Positions 23,691 through 34,900 of a DNA stretch of 64,000 bases are shown here, in pieces (the stretch's first letter is position 1; each line of letters opens with the position of its first letter). Location of the stretch: NCBI GenBank assembly GCA_963693305.1, contig OY855908.1, forward strand, positions 26,461,993-26,525,992, written 5' to 3'. The notes below the pieces were generated by a model. It ran no database searches and was not told where the DNA came from. It worked only from the letters and a program-made list of their open reading frames with translations. Both the position numbers and the translations under genes were made by a program. The DNA comes from Meandrina meandrites. Its lineage: Eukaryota > Cnidaria > Anthozoa > Scleractinia > Meandrinidae.

Positions 23691-26600
23691 ATGAGTCAGC
23701 CAAAATCAACTTCACGAAGGACAAATAAAACTCCAACACGACTTGAGGATCAAGGTTTGTAGTACTTCATGTTTTATACTTCAATTATAAGAATAGCTGT
23801 TCGTTTCAGTTAAACAATTGGTTGTGCAGGGTTGTTTAGTTGTTCGTTTCAATGAGGCATAACACATTAATAGATGCTATTCTTATTCAATGACACGTAA
23901 ATTAGTAGCACGGTATTCAATATTTTAAGAAGACAATGATAAATAGCTAACCTGCCAAAGTGGCCATAATTATCACGTTTTATTTTTGCTCGATATTGTC
24001 CCTTTATAATGTGGTTCGCTCGATGTCACAACACTCGGTTAGATTTTGGCGGGCTCGCACATAATAGATCGTTTTACTTTCCATAGCAGCTTGTCGATTA
24101 CTCTAGCGGCACTTGTTTGCAAGTAAAAGTCAATTCTAAAGTATGATTAAAGAATGCATTGAAAGTTCAGGATATTATAACAATAATTATTTAGTTGTTC
24201 GTTTCAGTTAAGCAATGGTTTAGTTGTTCGTTTCGGTTAACGGGATCAAAAGACTTAGGTTATAAACAATGCCTTTGCTCTCTTTTGTGAGCGGTTAGTG
24301 AATCGAGACAAGTAGAAGCAGGTCAATATTGTAAGAAGCCATTATCCTGTCGAACTGGCCATTATCACGTTTTATATTTGCCCGATATTGTCCCTAAATG
24401 TGGCTTGCTCGATGTCACATACTCAGTTACATATATTTTGGCGGGCTCGCACATAAATTATAGATCGTTTTACTTTCAATAGCAACTCTTCGATTACTGT
24501 AGCGGCACTTGTTGGCAAGTAAAAGTCATTTTTTTTAAGTATGATTAAAGAATGCATTGAAGTTCTCTAAACGTCACATTTGCAGAGTATGTGTCTTTTT
24601 CTGTCTGACTGCACAGCAGGCTAGTTGTACTTCAAGTTGATAGAGAAACAGATAATTCGCTCCCACCAAAGCTTTTGTTTTTCAAGTTCTTGCACTTTTT
24701 ATCTCCATCTAATTTTTGAACAGAAACCTCAGAGAAAATAACTGCCAACTTTGAGGTAAAAGCTGACATCCCCCTGTGGACAGAGTCACAGTGGTAATGT
24801 AAGGGTATAAGCCCACAAGCTTTTAGCCACAACAATTGTTTGAGAAAATTATCCTTGAATTGATGAAGGATTACTAATTCTTAGTAGGTGATGTTTATTT
24901 GCTTTTATGAATTAACTTATCCAGTTAGTAAATATGCATATTATATATAATTTCTTCCCGACAGTTTATTCTCTAGTTCAATTTGTCGATGATGGCATCC
25001 TAGCCATTTGCACTATGAAAAACATCAAAACAAGAGATGATGGCCGAAAGGAAGCACAGTATGGTGATGGCTACTATCTGTGTACAGTTATGTTTGAAAG
25101 TGGTAAGCTATCTCATACTATACTTAAATTACAGTTATTATTCATGATAATTCATCAAATTGCTGTCAGACTAGAACACCATACAACAAAACAAAATTAT
25201 ATGGATGTTTAGTTGTGAAAAATATTTCTAAAACCTCAAAGGTAATTAGCACTTCCTTAGCAGCACTAATAATACCTTACCTAATTATTCCGCTTCGAGC
25301 AGTCTGCAACCTGCCTGCCATTAATGCGCTAAAGGTGCTTTCATACCTATGCAGGCTGTAAACCACTGACCAGTCCCTCCCAGTATTAGAGGAATCACTT
25401 GCTATGGGAGTATACTATGTCAGTTTTAGGTTCTATGTTACCTTAAACATTCCAAAAACCATGGATTTGTCCCTCTCCACTTATTAAGCATTATTATTTG
25501 GGCTTCTCGCAATTACCTGAATTGTGAACTAAACAAAATTAAACCAAAAACTTGTAATTTGTGTTAATTGTGGAGTGAATCTACGCAAAGAGTTTGCAAA
25601 GCACTTGATTGGCTTGGACTGCCAACTTAATGGGACATTAACAATCAACTTAAAATTTAGCCATAATGTGCTTGTTGGGAAATGTTGATGGATATGCAAT
25701 AAACCTTAACAGCAGCAAATAAGAACTGATGTATTTTTTATTGGAATTCAGATGACAAAGAAGATGTGATGAAACGCAAGAATGCTTTGGAGAAGTTGAC
25801 AAAGAAGCCATCAAACAATCAGGCTAAGAGTGGAAAAGAATCTCAGAAAAATGCTGAAAAAGAGAAGAAAGATGAGAAAGAGAAAAAGACAGCTGAGAAT
25901 GAAAAGAAAAAATTAGAGAAGGGAAAGAAAAAAGCTCAAAAAGAAATGGAAAAAGCTGAAAAAGAAAAGGAAAAAGCTGAAAAAGAAAAGAAAAAAGCTG
26001 AAAAAGAAAAGGAAAAAGCTGAAAAAGAGAAGAAAAAAGCTCAAAAAGAAAAGGAAAAGGCCGAAAAAGATAGGGAGAGGGCAGCGCTTAAAGAAAGAGA
26101 CAATAGAGTTTTGATGAAAATGAACTCTGCATTCAAACACGTTATTAGTAGCCAGGATGTCTCATCATCAGATTCTGAAAATGAAGACCCAAATTTTGAG
26201 AATAATGATCTCACTGTCACTGACAACTTTACTGATGAAGACCTTGTGTCACGCTGCACAGATATTCTCCAAGTGCCCCCTAGGAGTACTGTGGGGGAGA
26301 AAAGGCCAAGAAACTTGTCTGGACCTCAAAAGACACTTCTACAGATGTTTGGTTGTCACACCCAAGATGAAGGTGAACCAATGACGCAGCCAACCTCTAC
26401 CAACCACTCTCATCCACGGCGTAGCTTTGGTGGTAAAAGACCAAGGACTAGTTATCTACACAGTAACCAAAGTGGCCTACATGTACCAAGACCTGAACAG
26501 GTGCAACAGCCAATGATCACTGACCATCTTGATAACAACCCCTGCACTGTACGATATTCACAACCTACTGTTGGTGGCAAGAGACCAAGGATCGACCAAC

Positions 26601-29600
26601 AAGAGATGCCAGCCACTTGCCAGAAGTGTGATGAGTACCTTGCTACCATAAGGCAGCAGCAGGCAGAAATCACACAGTTGAAAGCTCAAGGTATATTTGC
26701 ATGAATAAATATGTAGGTGCTAATTTGCTTTTATTAAAGTTAGTTATGGGTCCTTCAAATCCCAAAAGGTGTGGAAATGTTCTAGCATTTCTGCTTGTGG
26801 GTCTTACCTAAATCTGTGTAAACCACAAGACTGAATTAATTGACTTTAATTGACGGATACTTAATCAGAAACTTCTAACAGTGACAGAAATAAACGCGGT
26901 GACCATGCTTAGTCACAACATCACAACGAGTACAATGGCAGTTCTCTCTCGTGTAGTTGAGCATGTTTCTTAACTCGTACTGTCTCTGTGCATGCGTGTT
27001 CTAGATTACTAGTCACCAGATTCCACAAATTGCACTCCACTTTTCCCGGGCTAATCAGGTATATGTATCTTTGCTCTGGTGTGAAAGTGCACCTTGTGAA
27101 TGAGTGAAGCTACCAATTAGCTTCATAACTTTGTCATTACTTAAGATGTACTATGAGTGCTATGTCTGCAGATGGAATAAAAACACTGTAATAATAGTCC
27201 CTTGTCTGTCACTTTAGTTGATTGTAAAAAAATGTGTATATTCAAGCTCAATTATTTTTATCCACTCATCTCTTTCAGTGAATGGTCACTATGGGGATTT
27301 ACCAAGACCTGGGAAGGTGCCCCAGCTTGTAGCAGAGCGTTTCAAGGTAAAACTCTAAAATTTAGACTAATAAAATATCACTTATAACTTGCAAGGGAGG
27401 TTAATTACAAAATTGGTACAATGATATTGCAAACTAAGTGACTAAGTTATTACAGACTTTTACTTCCTTTTACTTTTGGAGGATGATCGAGGGTGTTTCT
27501 AGTTATGGGTGGGATCTTAGTCAACAAATGCAAAGTCTGATAGGTTTACAAAGTCCTGTGTTCTTTATAGATGGTTGAGCTGTCAAAGGGACGTGGGGTC
27601 TATTTATATGAAGACCATATAAATACGGCCAAAAGTAAAAACAGCCCAACATCAGCGGCATGTTTTTTACTCAGCTGCTTTTACAAAAACAATGAACTCG
27701 TTGGCAAAAACTTGACTGGAGCCAACAACAAAGAATCCATTAACTCTGACATCGTTTCCTCCATATTGGGTAAGTCTTAGACATGTAATCATTAGGGTAC
27801 TATAGCTGTTGTTACTTTATAAGTCTGTATATTTGGATATAAACGGATAAATGTTAAATGGGGTGCAAAGTAGAAATTGTTATTGCCATAATTCTCATAG
27901 AACAATTTTCACACAAATGCATGTTGAAAGTGATTTGTATTAATTTTCTTTGGTGTTACACCACTTCAGTCAACCACTCGGAATAAAATCAAAACCAATC
28001 ATGATTTGTTCGCAATCATTTTTCTGAGCTTTGTGAAGTCTATGTTTTGGTTCATTGGATCATTTGTGTCCTTTGCAGTGAGTGAAAGTGATTAATTTGG
28101 TTTTGGTTTTATAGCAATAAACTGAAAGTCGCTCTACCCAAAAAAGGATAGAGAAATGTATACCATATTTTCTCAATTAAACGCCCCCGGCGTTTATTTC
28201 AAAATTGGCCTTCTGGACCCGGCGTTTATTTAAAACTGGCCTTTAATCGGGGCTCAGCGTTTATTAATGAAGTGAAATTTTTTGTCATTTTTTCAGATTG
28301 ATTTATTATCACCCATCCACCGAGACCTAGGGTAGTTTGTGAAAGTGGAACGAGTTATCCCTTGGTATATCCTGGGTGCCAGAGGGTTTTTTTTGTTTTT
28401 GTAACAAAACAAAAAACCCTCTGGCACCCAGGGTACCCTTGGTACCGCCCCGGCAAAACTGTCCCTGAATCTTTGATGATGATTATTACCAAAAATTACA
28501 GCATTATATACAGCAGGATGTGCAGCAAACAGAACAAAAAGAATATATACAAAATAGGAGCAAGTATGGGTGCAAAGTTTTAAGTTCTGCATAAACATTT
28601 CTAAGATTATCATAATACCATAGAGTACTAGCATGTCGCAGTAGTACTTAAGTACTGGTTCGAACGCAAATAATCGCAGAGGGCTTGATTAAACGCCCCT
28701 GGTGTTTATTTAAAAAAACAACCGTTTTGACCCGGCATTTATACGAGGCCGGCATTTAATTGGGGTCCGGCATTTAATTGAGAAAATATGGTACATGCAT
28801 CTATAGTATTCCCTATATTTGGGATTCAGAATTTTAATTTACTAATGATATAAATATAACTGCAGCATTGCTTATCCTATACTGCAACCCTCATTATTTT
28901 TTATTAGTTTAATTTACTAAACTTAAGCATAAAATAATGCTGCAATGTGCATGTTTATAGTTATGATAAGTCAAAAATACTGGGGGGAGCAAACTACAAT
29001 AATGTTTTAGAATTTTCATCATGCATTAAACACAACTATTTCTGCCCTGTGATATACACCATATCAAACCAAATCAAGATAGAACACGAAAAAAATGAAT
29101 ACTGGTCATGGGATGAAATTATGAAAGTATATCATATAATGCATGAAATGGTAAGGTGCCACAGTATTGTTTTGTAGCTGCCAGCTTTACTGTTAGTAAA
29201 TTTGCATACAGTCAAATCCCTATTAAGCCGCCACCCTCTACAGGAACCTCGATTTAGCGAAGTCGCTGGGGACTGGCCAAATTTGTTTGTTAAATTGAGG
29301 GTTCATTGTTTTGAGGTTCTTTTCAATATATAATAATATTACTATAGGTGAGGCTATTAAAGAATACCGTTCGTTATATTGAGGTTTTCATTAAAGAGAG
29401 GTTCGTTAAATCGAGGTTCCACTGTATTAGCAGCCCATATTTAAAGTCCCCAAAGTTTTGTCAGTCTAATACTGTAAATAAGACTTCTATTTAGCGACCA
29501 GGACCATTTTTTGTGTCATCCGATATTTTTACCCCTCAAAAGCAGCCAGTAACAATCCAAAGTTCAAAGGTTGCTTTAACTCTTGACAGATAACAATTTA

Positions 29601-29914
29601 AAATAGACAGTGACAACCAAAAAATCATTAAAACACAAGTTTACTGTCATTGTTATGAGATGCTGTGATTCCTTTCCAAACAGTTTTCACAGAAATAATG
29701 TAACATATGTAAATGGAGTTATGCAAATTTCTCATGGGGCTACTGTGTATTGATTAATGACGCTTTTTTCTTCTTTCCCTCAGATTTTGCTGTGAAAGAA
29801 GGAGCGAAGCTGTCTACAATAAAGCAAGCCCTCAGGAACAAAATTAGTTCCATCACCACAAGGGCAAATGGATGGCAGCCTTTGAGAAGGCTGCCATCTG
29901 ATGAGTTTGACTAA
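23691..29914 (+). CDS. BEN-domain protein of the CACTA-like element (512 aa, 6 exons)
   Basis: Exons 23691-23754, 24965-25102, 25752-26690, 27279-27346, 27571-27769 and 29784-29914; all introns GT-AG, phases 1-1-1-0-1, stop TAA. Residues about 21-67 are a compact hydrophobic module (VYSLVQFVDDGILAICTM...GDGYYLCTVMF) seen ahead of BEN domains. A long Lys/Glu coiled coil of KAEKEKEKAEKEKK-type repeats follows, then an acidic Ser-rich linker, three repeats of the motif GGKRPR/GEKRPR, a CQKCDEY motif, and the BEN domain at the C terminus (GRGVYLYEDH...AACFLLSCFYKNNELVGKNLTG...STIKQALRNKI). BEN domains bind DNA, often palindromic sites. Lying between the CACTA termini and head to head with the transposase, it could be an accessory DNA-binding factor or a captured host gene. 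Confidence 0.85.
23790..24566. repeat. Tandem direct duplication, about 390 bp per unit
   Basis: Units about 23790-24175 and 24188-24566 share TTAGTTGTTCGTTTC, TGGCGGGCTCGCACATAA, GATCGTTTTACTTTC and TATGATTAAAGAATGCATTG in the same order. Lies in intron 1 of the BEN gene, just downstream of the shared promoter. Confidence 0.85.
28162..28791. mobile_element. TA-flanked MITE (630 bp) with an internal hairpin
   Basis: TA duplication (28160-28161 and 28792-28793) and inverted ends CCATATTTTCTCAATTAAAC and AATTGAGAAAATATGG, as in Tc1/mariner-type MITEs. The interior has its own hairpin near 28368-28440 (TGGGTGCCAGAGGGTTTTTT). Lies in the last intron of the BEN gene. Confidence 0.8.
29205..29430. 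repeat. Interspersed repeat (GTCAAATCCCTATTAAG...GAGGTTCCACTGTAT)
   Basis: A degenerate inverted-repeat element with repeated GAGGTTC and TTAAATTGAGG blocks, of the type left by mariner MITEs. No coding capacity. Confidence 0.45.
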
Positions 29915-29929
29915 TCGGACAACTTTAAC

Positions 29930-30350
29930 TTTTTTCTTCATTATCAGAGGATGTTTTCTAAAGGGTTGACTTGTTTTTATCCTTTCCAATTCCGTGCACT
30001 GATGAGTCGCTGTCATGAGTTCTTTCATTTGCATTTCGGTTGCTTCTGCAGATCGTACCACATCTAATGCTTTCTCTAGTGTAAGGTCTGGCACCCTGAG
30101 TAAACGTTCCCTTGTTTTTGTGTTGTTTATACCAAGTACAATTCGGTCCTTTATGAGAGAGTTCTTCATTGTTCCAAATTCACGTTTCACAAAGCTTTCT
30201 TAATATCGTTACGTACTGATCGATACTTTCGCCGCTTTCTTGGCCTCTTGAGAAGAATTTGTATCTTTCGTAGCTTACATTTTTCTTCGGTTCACAATGT
30301 TCCTCAAATTTCAACAGTACCTTTTCAATTTTTATTGCTGCTCTTGCTTT
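29930..30350 (-). pseudogene. LTR retrotransposon gag fragment
   Basis: Minus-strand reading KVLLKFEEHCEPKKNV, YERYKFFSR, ESIDQYVTILRKL, then after a frameshift EFGTMKNSLIKDRIVLGI, RERLLRVPDLTLEKALD and SAEATEMQMKEL. This is the capsid-like pattern of Gypsy-type gag proteins. It has no LTR or pol and lies 16 bp past the BEN stop codon, inside the CACTA-like element. Confidence 0.65.
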
Positions 30351-30634
30351 TTGTCATTGATTGAAACATAACACTTTATGTCCTTTCGTTATTAATTGGA
30401 TAGATTGCAACTTTTAAAACATGTTAAGACAAAACTATGATTAAGTTAATATTTAGTGAAAAGGCAGTTAAGTCTTCTTACAAAATGTGATTAGTAAAAT
30501 GTTTGTGACTTTAATTATAAATAAACAATTATTGGCCTGAGCATATTGAAACCGTGCAACTTCTGTTATAGCTAATTAATTCAATCTGTATTGATTGGCA
30601 CATGATCTTATTAATTTCCAGTGATTACTACTAC

Positions 30635-30890
30635 AGTACAAGTATACTTTTAGTATACTTACTGTGCTGCTAGTACTGTGGCGTTTTAATGTCAAGTATA
30701 CTTTAAGTATACTGCAGAGTAGATTTTGAGTATACTTAAAGTATACTTTTGGGTGTTCCAATTTAAGGTGGGTACAAGTATACTACAAGCATACTTTAAG
30801 TAGCTATTTAAAGTATACTTAAAGTATACTTTAAGTGTACTTTTGCAGTATACTTTAAAGACAGTATTGATACACTTAAAGTATACTTAA
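30635..30890. repeat. Right subterminal repeat array (AGTATACTT units)
   Basis: Eleven exact GTATAC-centred units plus variants (AAGCATACTT, AAGTGTACTT), several in tandem pairs such as AAGTATACTTAAAGTATACT. Denser than the left array. Confidence 0.85.
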
Positions 30891-30904
30891 TTTTGGTAAG
30901 GGTT

Positions 30905-31441
30905 GCCAACTTGAAACGCGATGTTAAAGCCGCTCAGAAGACAGCGGACGATTTAGGCAAAGAACTTCTTTACCAAGAACATTACAGTAGAAGAGAAAAC
31001 CTAATGTTTATTGGCATCGAAGAACACAACACCATGGAACAAGAAGAACAAGGCACTCATCACGAGACGGAGAACACAAAGGAGATTATTTTCAAATTCA
31101 TGGAAGAAGAACTTCAGATCTCCAACCCACGCGACAAAATTGAATTTCAAAGAATTCATCGAGTAGGAAAGCCAAAACATGATGGTCCTCGTCCAATTAT
31201 TGCAAGATTCTTGCGTTATACTGATCGCGAAATGGTCCTCCATCAAGCTAGGAAAACTTTTAAGGATAAAGAATTTAGTGTGTTTGAAGACATTCCTAAA
31301 GAACTGTATAAGCTAAGGAAATCTCAAAAAGAAAAATTCAAGGATGCTAAGGATAGAGGCTACAATGTGTATTTCAGCAAGAGATTCCCAGATAAACTCT
31401 ATGTAAATGGAAAGTTTATTCCGCGTAATGCACCACTGTAA
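30905..31441 (+). pseudogene. LINE ORF1, 3' part (RRM-like and C-terminal domains)
   Basis: Continues ORF1 after the transposon: the end of the coiled coil (ANLKRDVKAAQKTADDLG), RRM-like core (ENLMFIGIEE...FMEEELQI...IEFQRIHRVG), and the basic C-terminal domain (RPIIARFLRYTDRE...VYFSKRFPDKLYVNGKFI). 178 codons and a stop at 31441. Joined to 15845-16207 across one copy of the TT duplication, ORF1 would be about 299 aa in one frame. This is the Transposase_22-type L1 ORF1 family. Confidence 0.82.
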
Positions 31442-31913
31442 TCATTTATTTGTCTTCTCTTTTTTTTCGGCTCTTTATTGTACAACTAGGCTTACTATAT
31501 GCTAATCACCTTTTCCTTTTCCTAAACGCATAAATTAATCTATATCACAAAGACTTAAATTAATTAACACGTAGCTAACATCACAACGAAGGAGCACAAA
31601 CAACATCAGGAATGCTATTCACAGTAGGTGTAGGAACGCCCTCACAATTCGCTTTGGGGCAGTCGGTAAGTAAGATATATTCAGTCTTCTTTGTTTGTTT
31701 GTGTTGTAATTATGTATGTTGCTACGTATACGTTCCCAGCTTAATTCTCAATTTCATTGATTTTGCTACGCCATCAAATAATCATTCGCTAATCATGGAA
31801 ATCAATAGCTGCTTTAAAGCTTTCCTTCGTTATCTTGTTTGTTTATCAAGGATAATTCGTCTATTTAGGATAAAACCCGTAGCCGCACAATAGGAGAAGT
31901 TAATTTTAAGATA

Positions 31914-34900
31914 ATGTCACTCAACGCTCGAGGGATTCGAGACCTCCAGAAACGTAAATCCATTTTTACGTGGATCGAAAAACAGAAAGCTGACATAACG
32001 TTTCTTCAAGAAACCTATAGTACACCAGAAATCCTTACCGACTGGAAATTCCAATGGCGTGGTGAAATGATCTATAGTCAAGGTTCAAATCATAGCAGAG
32101 GAGTCCTTGTCCTCATTAACGAACAGCTACAGTTCGAATTAAAAAATACCGTAAGAGACGATAACGGCCGTTATATTTTATTAGAGATGACAATCCAAGA
32201 CTCTCCATTCCTTCTGCTAAATTTATATGCTCCTACAAAACTCAATGAACAAGCAGCCTTTTTCGAAGAGATCTTATCTATTATTCAAACCACCAGCTTT
32301 GATGCAGAATGCAGAATTATCATGGGTGGAGATTTCAATGTTCATCTAGATGCTGCTCTAGATAACTCTGGAGGAAAAATTGAAACGAAATCTACTGTTA
32401 AAAAAATTCAAGATATAATGCTTGAGTATAACCTTATTGATATATGGCGAATTCACAATCCAGATAAAAGACAGTTTACTTGGAGACAAAAAACTCCTAT
32501 CATTCAGCGACGTATTGACTTTTGGCTCATAAGTGATGAACTACAAGATGACATTAAAAAAGCAGACATCATCCCAGCTATCAGAACTGACCACTCGGCA
32601 ATCAGCTTGTCCGTCAATAGCCTTAAAGACCAGCCATTTGGGCCATCTTATTGGAAATTTAATTCAAGCCTTCTTGATGACGATACTTACATACAGCTTA
32701 TTAATTCTGAATATCCAAAATGGATTTCTGAATTCTCTGAAGTTAATGACTTAAGGGTATTGTGGGACTTAATTAAATATAAGATCAGACAAACTACTCT
32801 CCAATACAGCAAAACGATCGCCAAAAATCGAAAAGCGCGGTTACAGAGATCCGAAGAAACCCTGAGACAATGCGAGGAAATTTGCAATAACAATCCATCA
32901 GAAGAAAATATTATAAAGTTGGACGAAGCTAGAAGTGAGTATGAAGCATTGTATGATTACATTATTCAAGGTAAAATAATCAGATCAAGAGCGAACTGGT
33001 ACGAACAAGGAGAAAAAAATTCGAAATATGTTTTAAATCTTGAAACCAACAAAACCAGAAAAACATCAATTCGTCGACTATTTAATTCTGATGGAAAATT
33101 AATTCTAAATTCAAAACTGATAATGAAAGAACTTGAAGATTTCTACACAGCACTCTACAGAAACCAGGATTCAAGTGACGGCGATCGAATTATTCCAGAT
33201 TTCATCAATAGCGTTCATATTCCTAAACTAAGTGACGATCAAAAAAATCTTTGTGAAGGAATTCTGTCAAACACCGAGTGTTTTAACGCCCTATCTAAAT
33301 TCCCAAATGGAAAAACACCTGGAAATGACGGCTTAACACCAGAATTTTACAAGAAGTTCTGGAATCTTCTTGGCCAACTGATGACCGATTCCCTGAATTT
33401 TTCTTATTTACACGGAGAGTTGTCTAACTCACAAAAACAAGCAATAATAAGACTCATTGAGAAGAAAAGAAAGGATAGACGTTATATAAAAAACTGGCGG
33501 CCTATCTCTTTATTAAATGTTGACACTAAAATTGCTTCGGAAGTATTAGCATTGCGATTAGAAAAAGTATTGCCTTTTATCATTAACGGGGACCAATATG
33601 CTTATGTCAAAGGTAGAACTATTTTTGACGCGGTCCGGTCAATCGAAGACATCATGGAATACACGAGAATTAATCAGATACCTGGGTTAATGGTGGCAAT
33701 TGACTTTGAAAAAGCATTCGATTCTATAAGCTGGAATTTTTTGCTTAAAGCATTAAAATCGTTTAATCTTGGCGAATCATTTGTTAAATGGATCTCTGTA
33801 TTTTATTCTAATATATCCAGTTGTGTCACAAACAATGGTTTTTCGACGCCATTGTTCAATGTTGAAAGAGGTGTTAGACAAGGAGACCCGTTGTCACCGT
33901 ATCTGTTCATCATTGTACTGGAACTACTTTTAATTAAAATTCGAAGCGACCCTCATATTAAAGGAATTAAATTTGGTAACGTAGAGGTAAAACTTGCAGC
34001 CTTTGCTGATGACTTAACAACATTTGTACATGACAAAGTCTCCATAGAACACTTGTTCAGTACACTAGGATTATTCGAAAAATGTTCAGGCTTGAAATTA
34101 AACAAAGACAAAACGGAGGCCTACTGGCTCGGGAGTAGCCACAATTGTAAACAAAACTTGGGTATAGAAACTGTTAATGAACCTATGAAGATTCTGGGAA
34201 TTTATTTTACTTATAATTCTCGCCTAAAACATGAACTTAATTTTGACGCTATACTTAAATCTTTAAAGAAAACCTTGAACGGCTGGCAATGGAGAAATTT
34301 AACTGTGTTTGGCAAGATTCAAATTATCAAAACGTTCGCAATGCCAAAACTCATGTTCCGCGCTTCCGTATTAAATCCAGACAGAGATTTTTTGAAAAAA
34401 ATTAACTCTGTGATGTTTAATTTTTTATGGAACGGAAAGGATAAAATCAAACGCTTAGCTCTGATCAGCGAGTATAAAGACGGTGGTCTCAAAATGCCCC
34501 ATGTGGAGTCTGCAATCAAAACCCAACGAATCATTTGCCTAAAAAAGTACACTGAGAACTATTATAGCCCTTGGAAACTTATTCTCTCACGGATTCTTAA
34601 AGATCATGGCGATAAACTCCTTCTTCATTGTAATTATAATGTTGCTGATCTTCCTAAACACCTTCCTAGATTTTATCGCGAGTGTTTTGAGACCTGGGCA
34701 ACAGTCAATACTAGACAAATCACCTCGCGAGACGTCATCATGGATCAAATGCTATGGAACAACCAACATCTGCGTATTGATGGCAAACCTCAATTTTGTA
34801 AAAAATCATATATGGCTGGAATTGTAAAGATAAAAGACATTCTTCTTCCGAACGGCAAACTAAAACCTTGGAATTTCTTTAGAGAAAAAGGGCTGAATTT

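Larger units (their letters stand above)
16208..30902. mobile_element. CACTA/EnSpm-like DNA transposon with two divergent genes (14.7 kb)
   Basis: Terminal inverted repeat CCCTTACCA (16208-16216) and TGGTAAGGG (30894-30902), with TT on both outer sides (16206-16207 and 30903-30904) as a 2-bp target duplication. Each end carries an array of the palindrome AAGTATACTT. The insertion splits LINE ORF1 exactly: deleting the element and one TT restores the frame. Inside are a 4-exon transposase (minus) and a 6-exon BEN-domain gene (plus), head to head. Termini start CCC rather than CACTA, but the transposase and subterminal repeat architecture are CACTA/EnSpm-like. Several MITEs and one gag fragment have inserted later. 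Confidence 0.88.

Noticed and set aside
25913..26259. Minus-strand frames rich in Phe, Ser and Leu (look membrane-like)
   Set aside because: They are the complement of the Lys/Glu coiled coil in the BEN gene exon 3.
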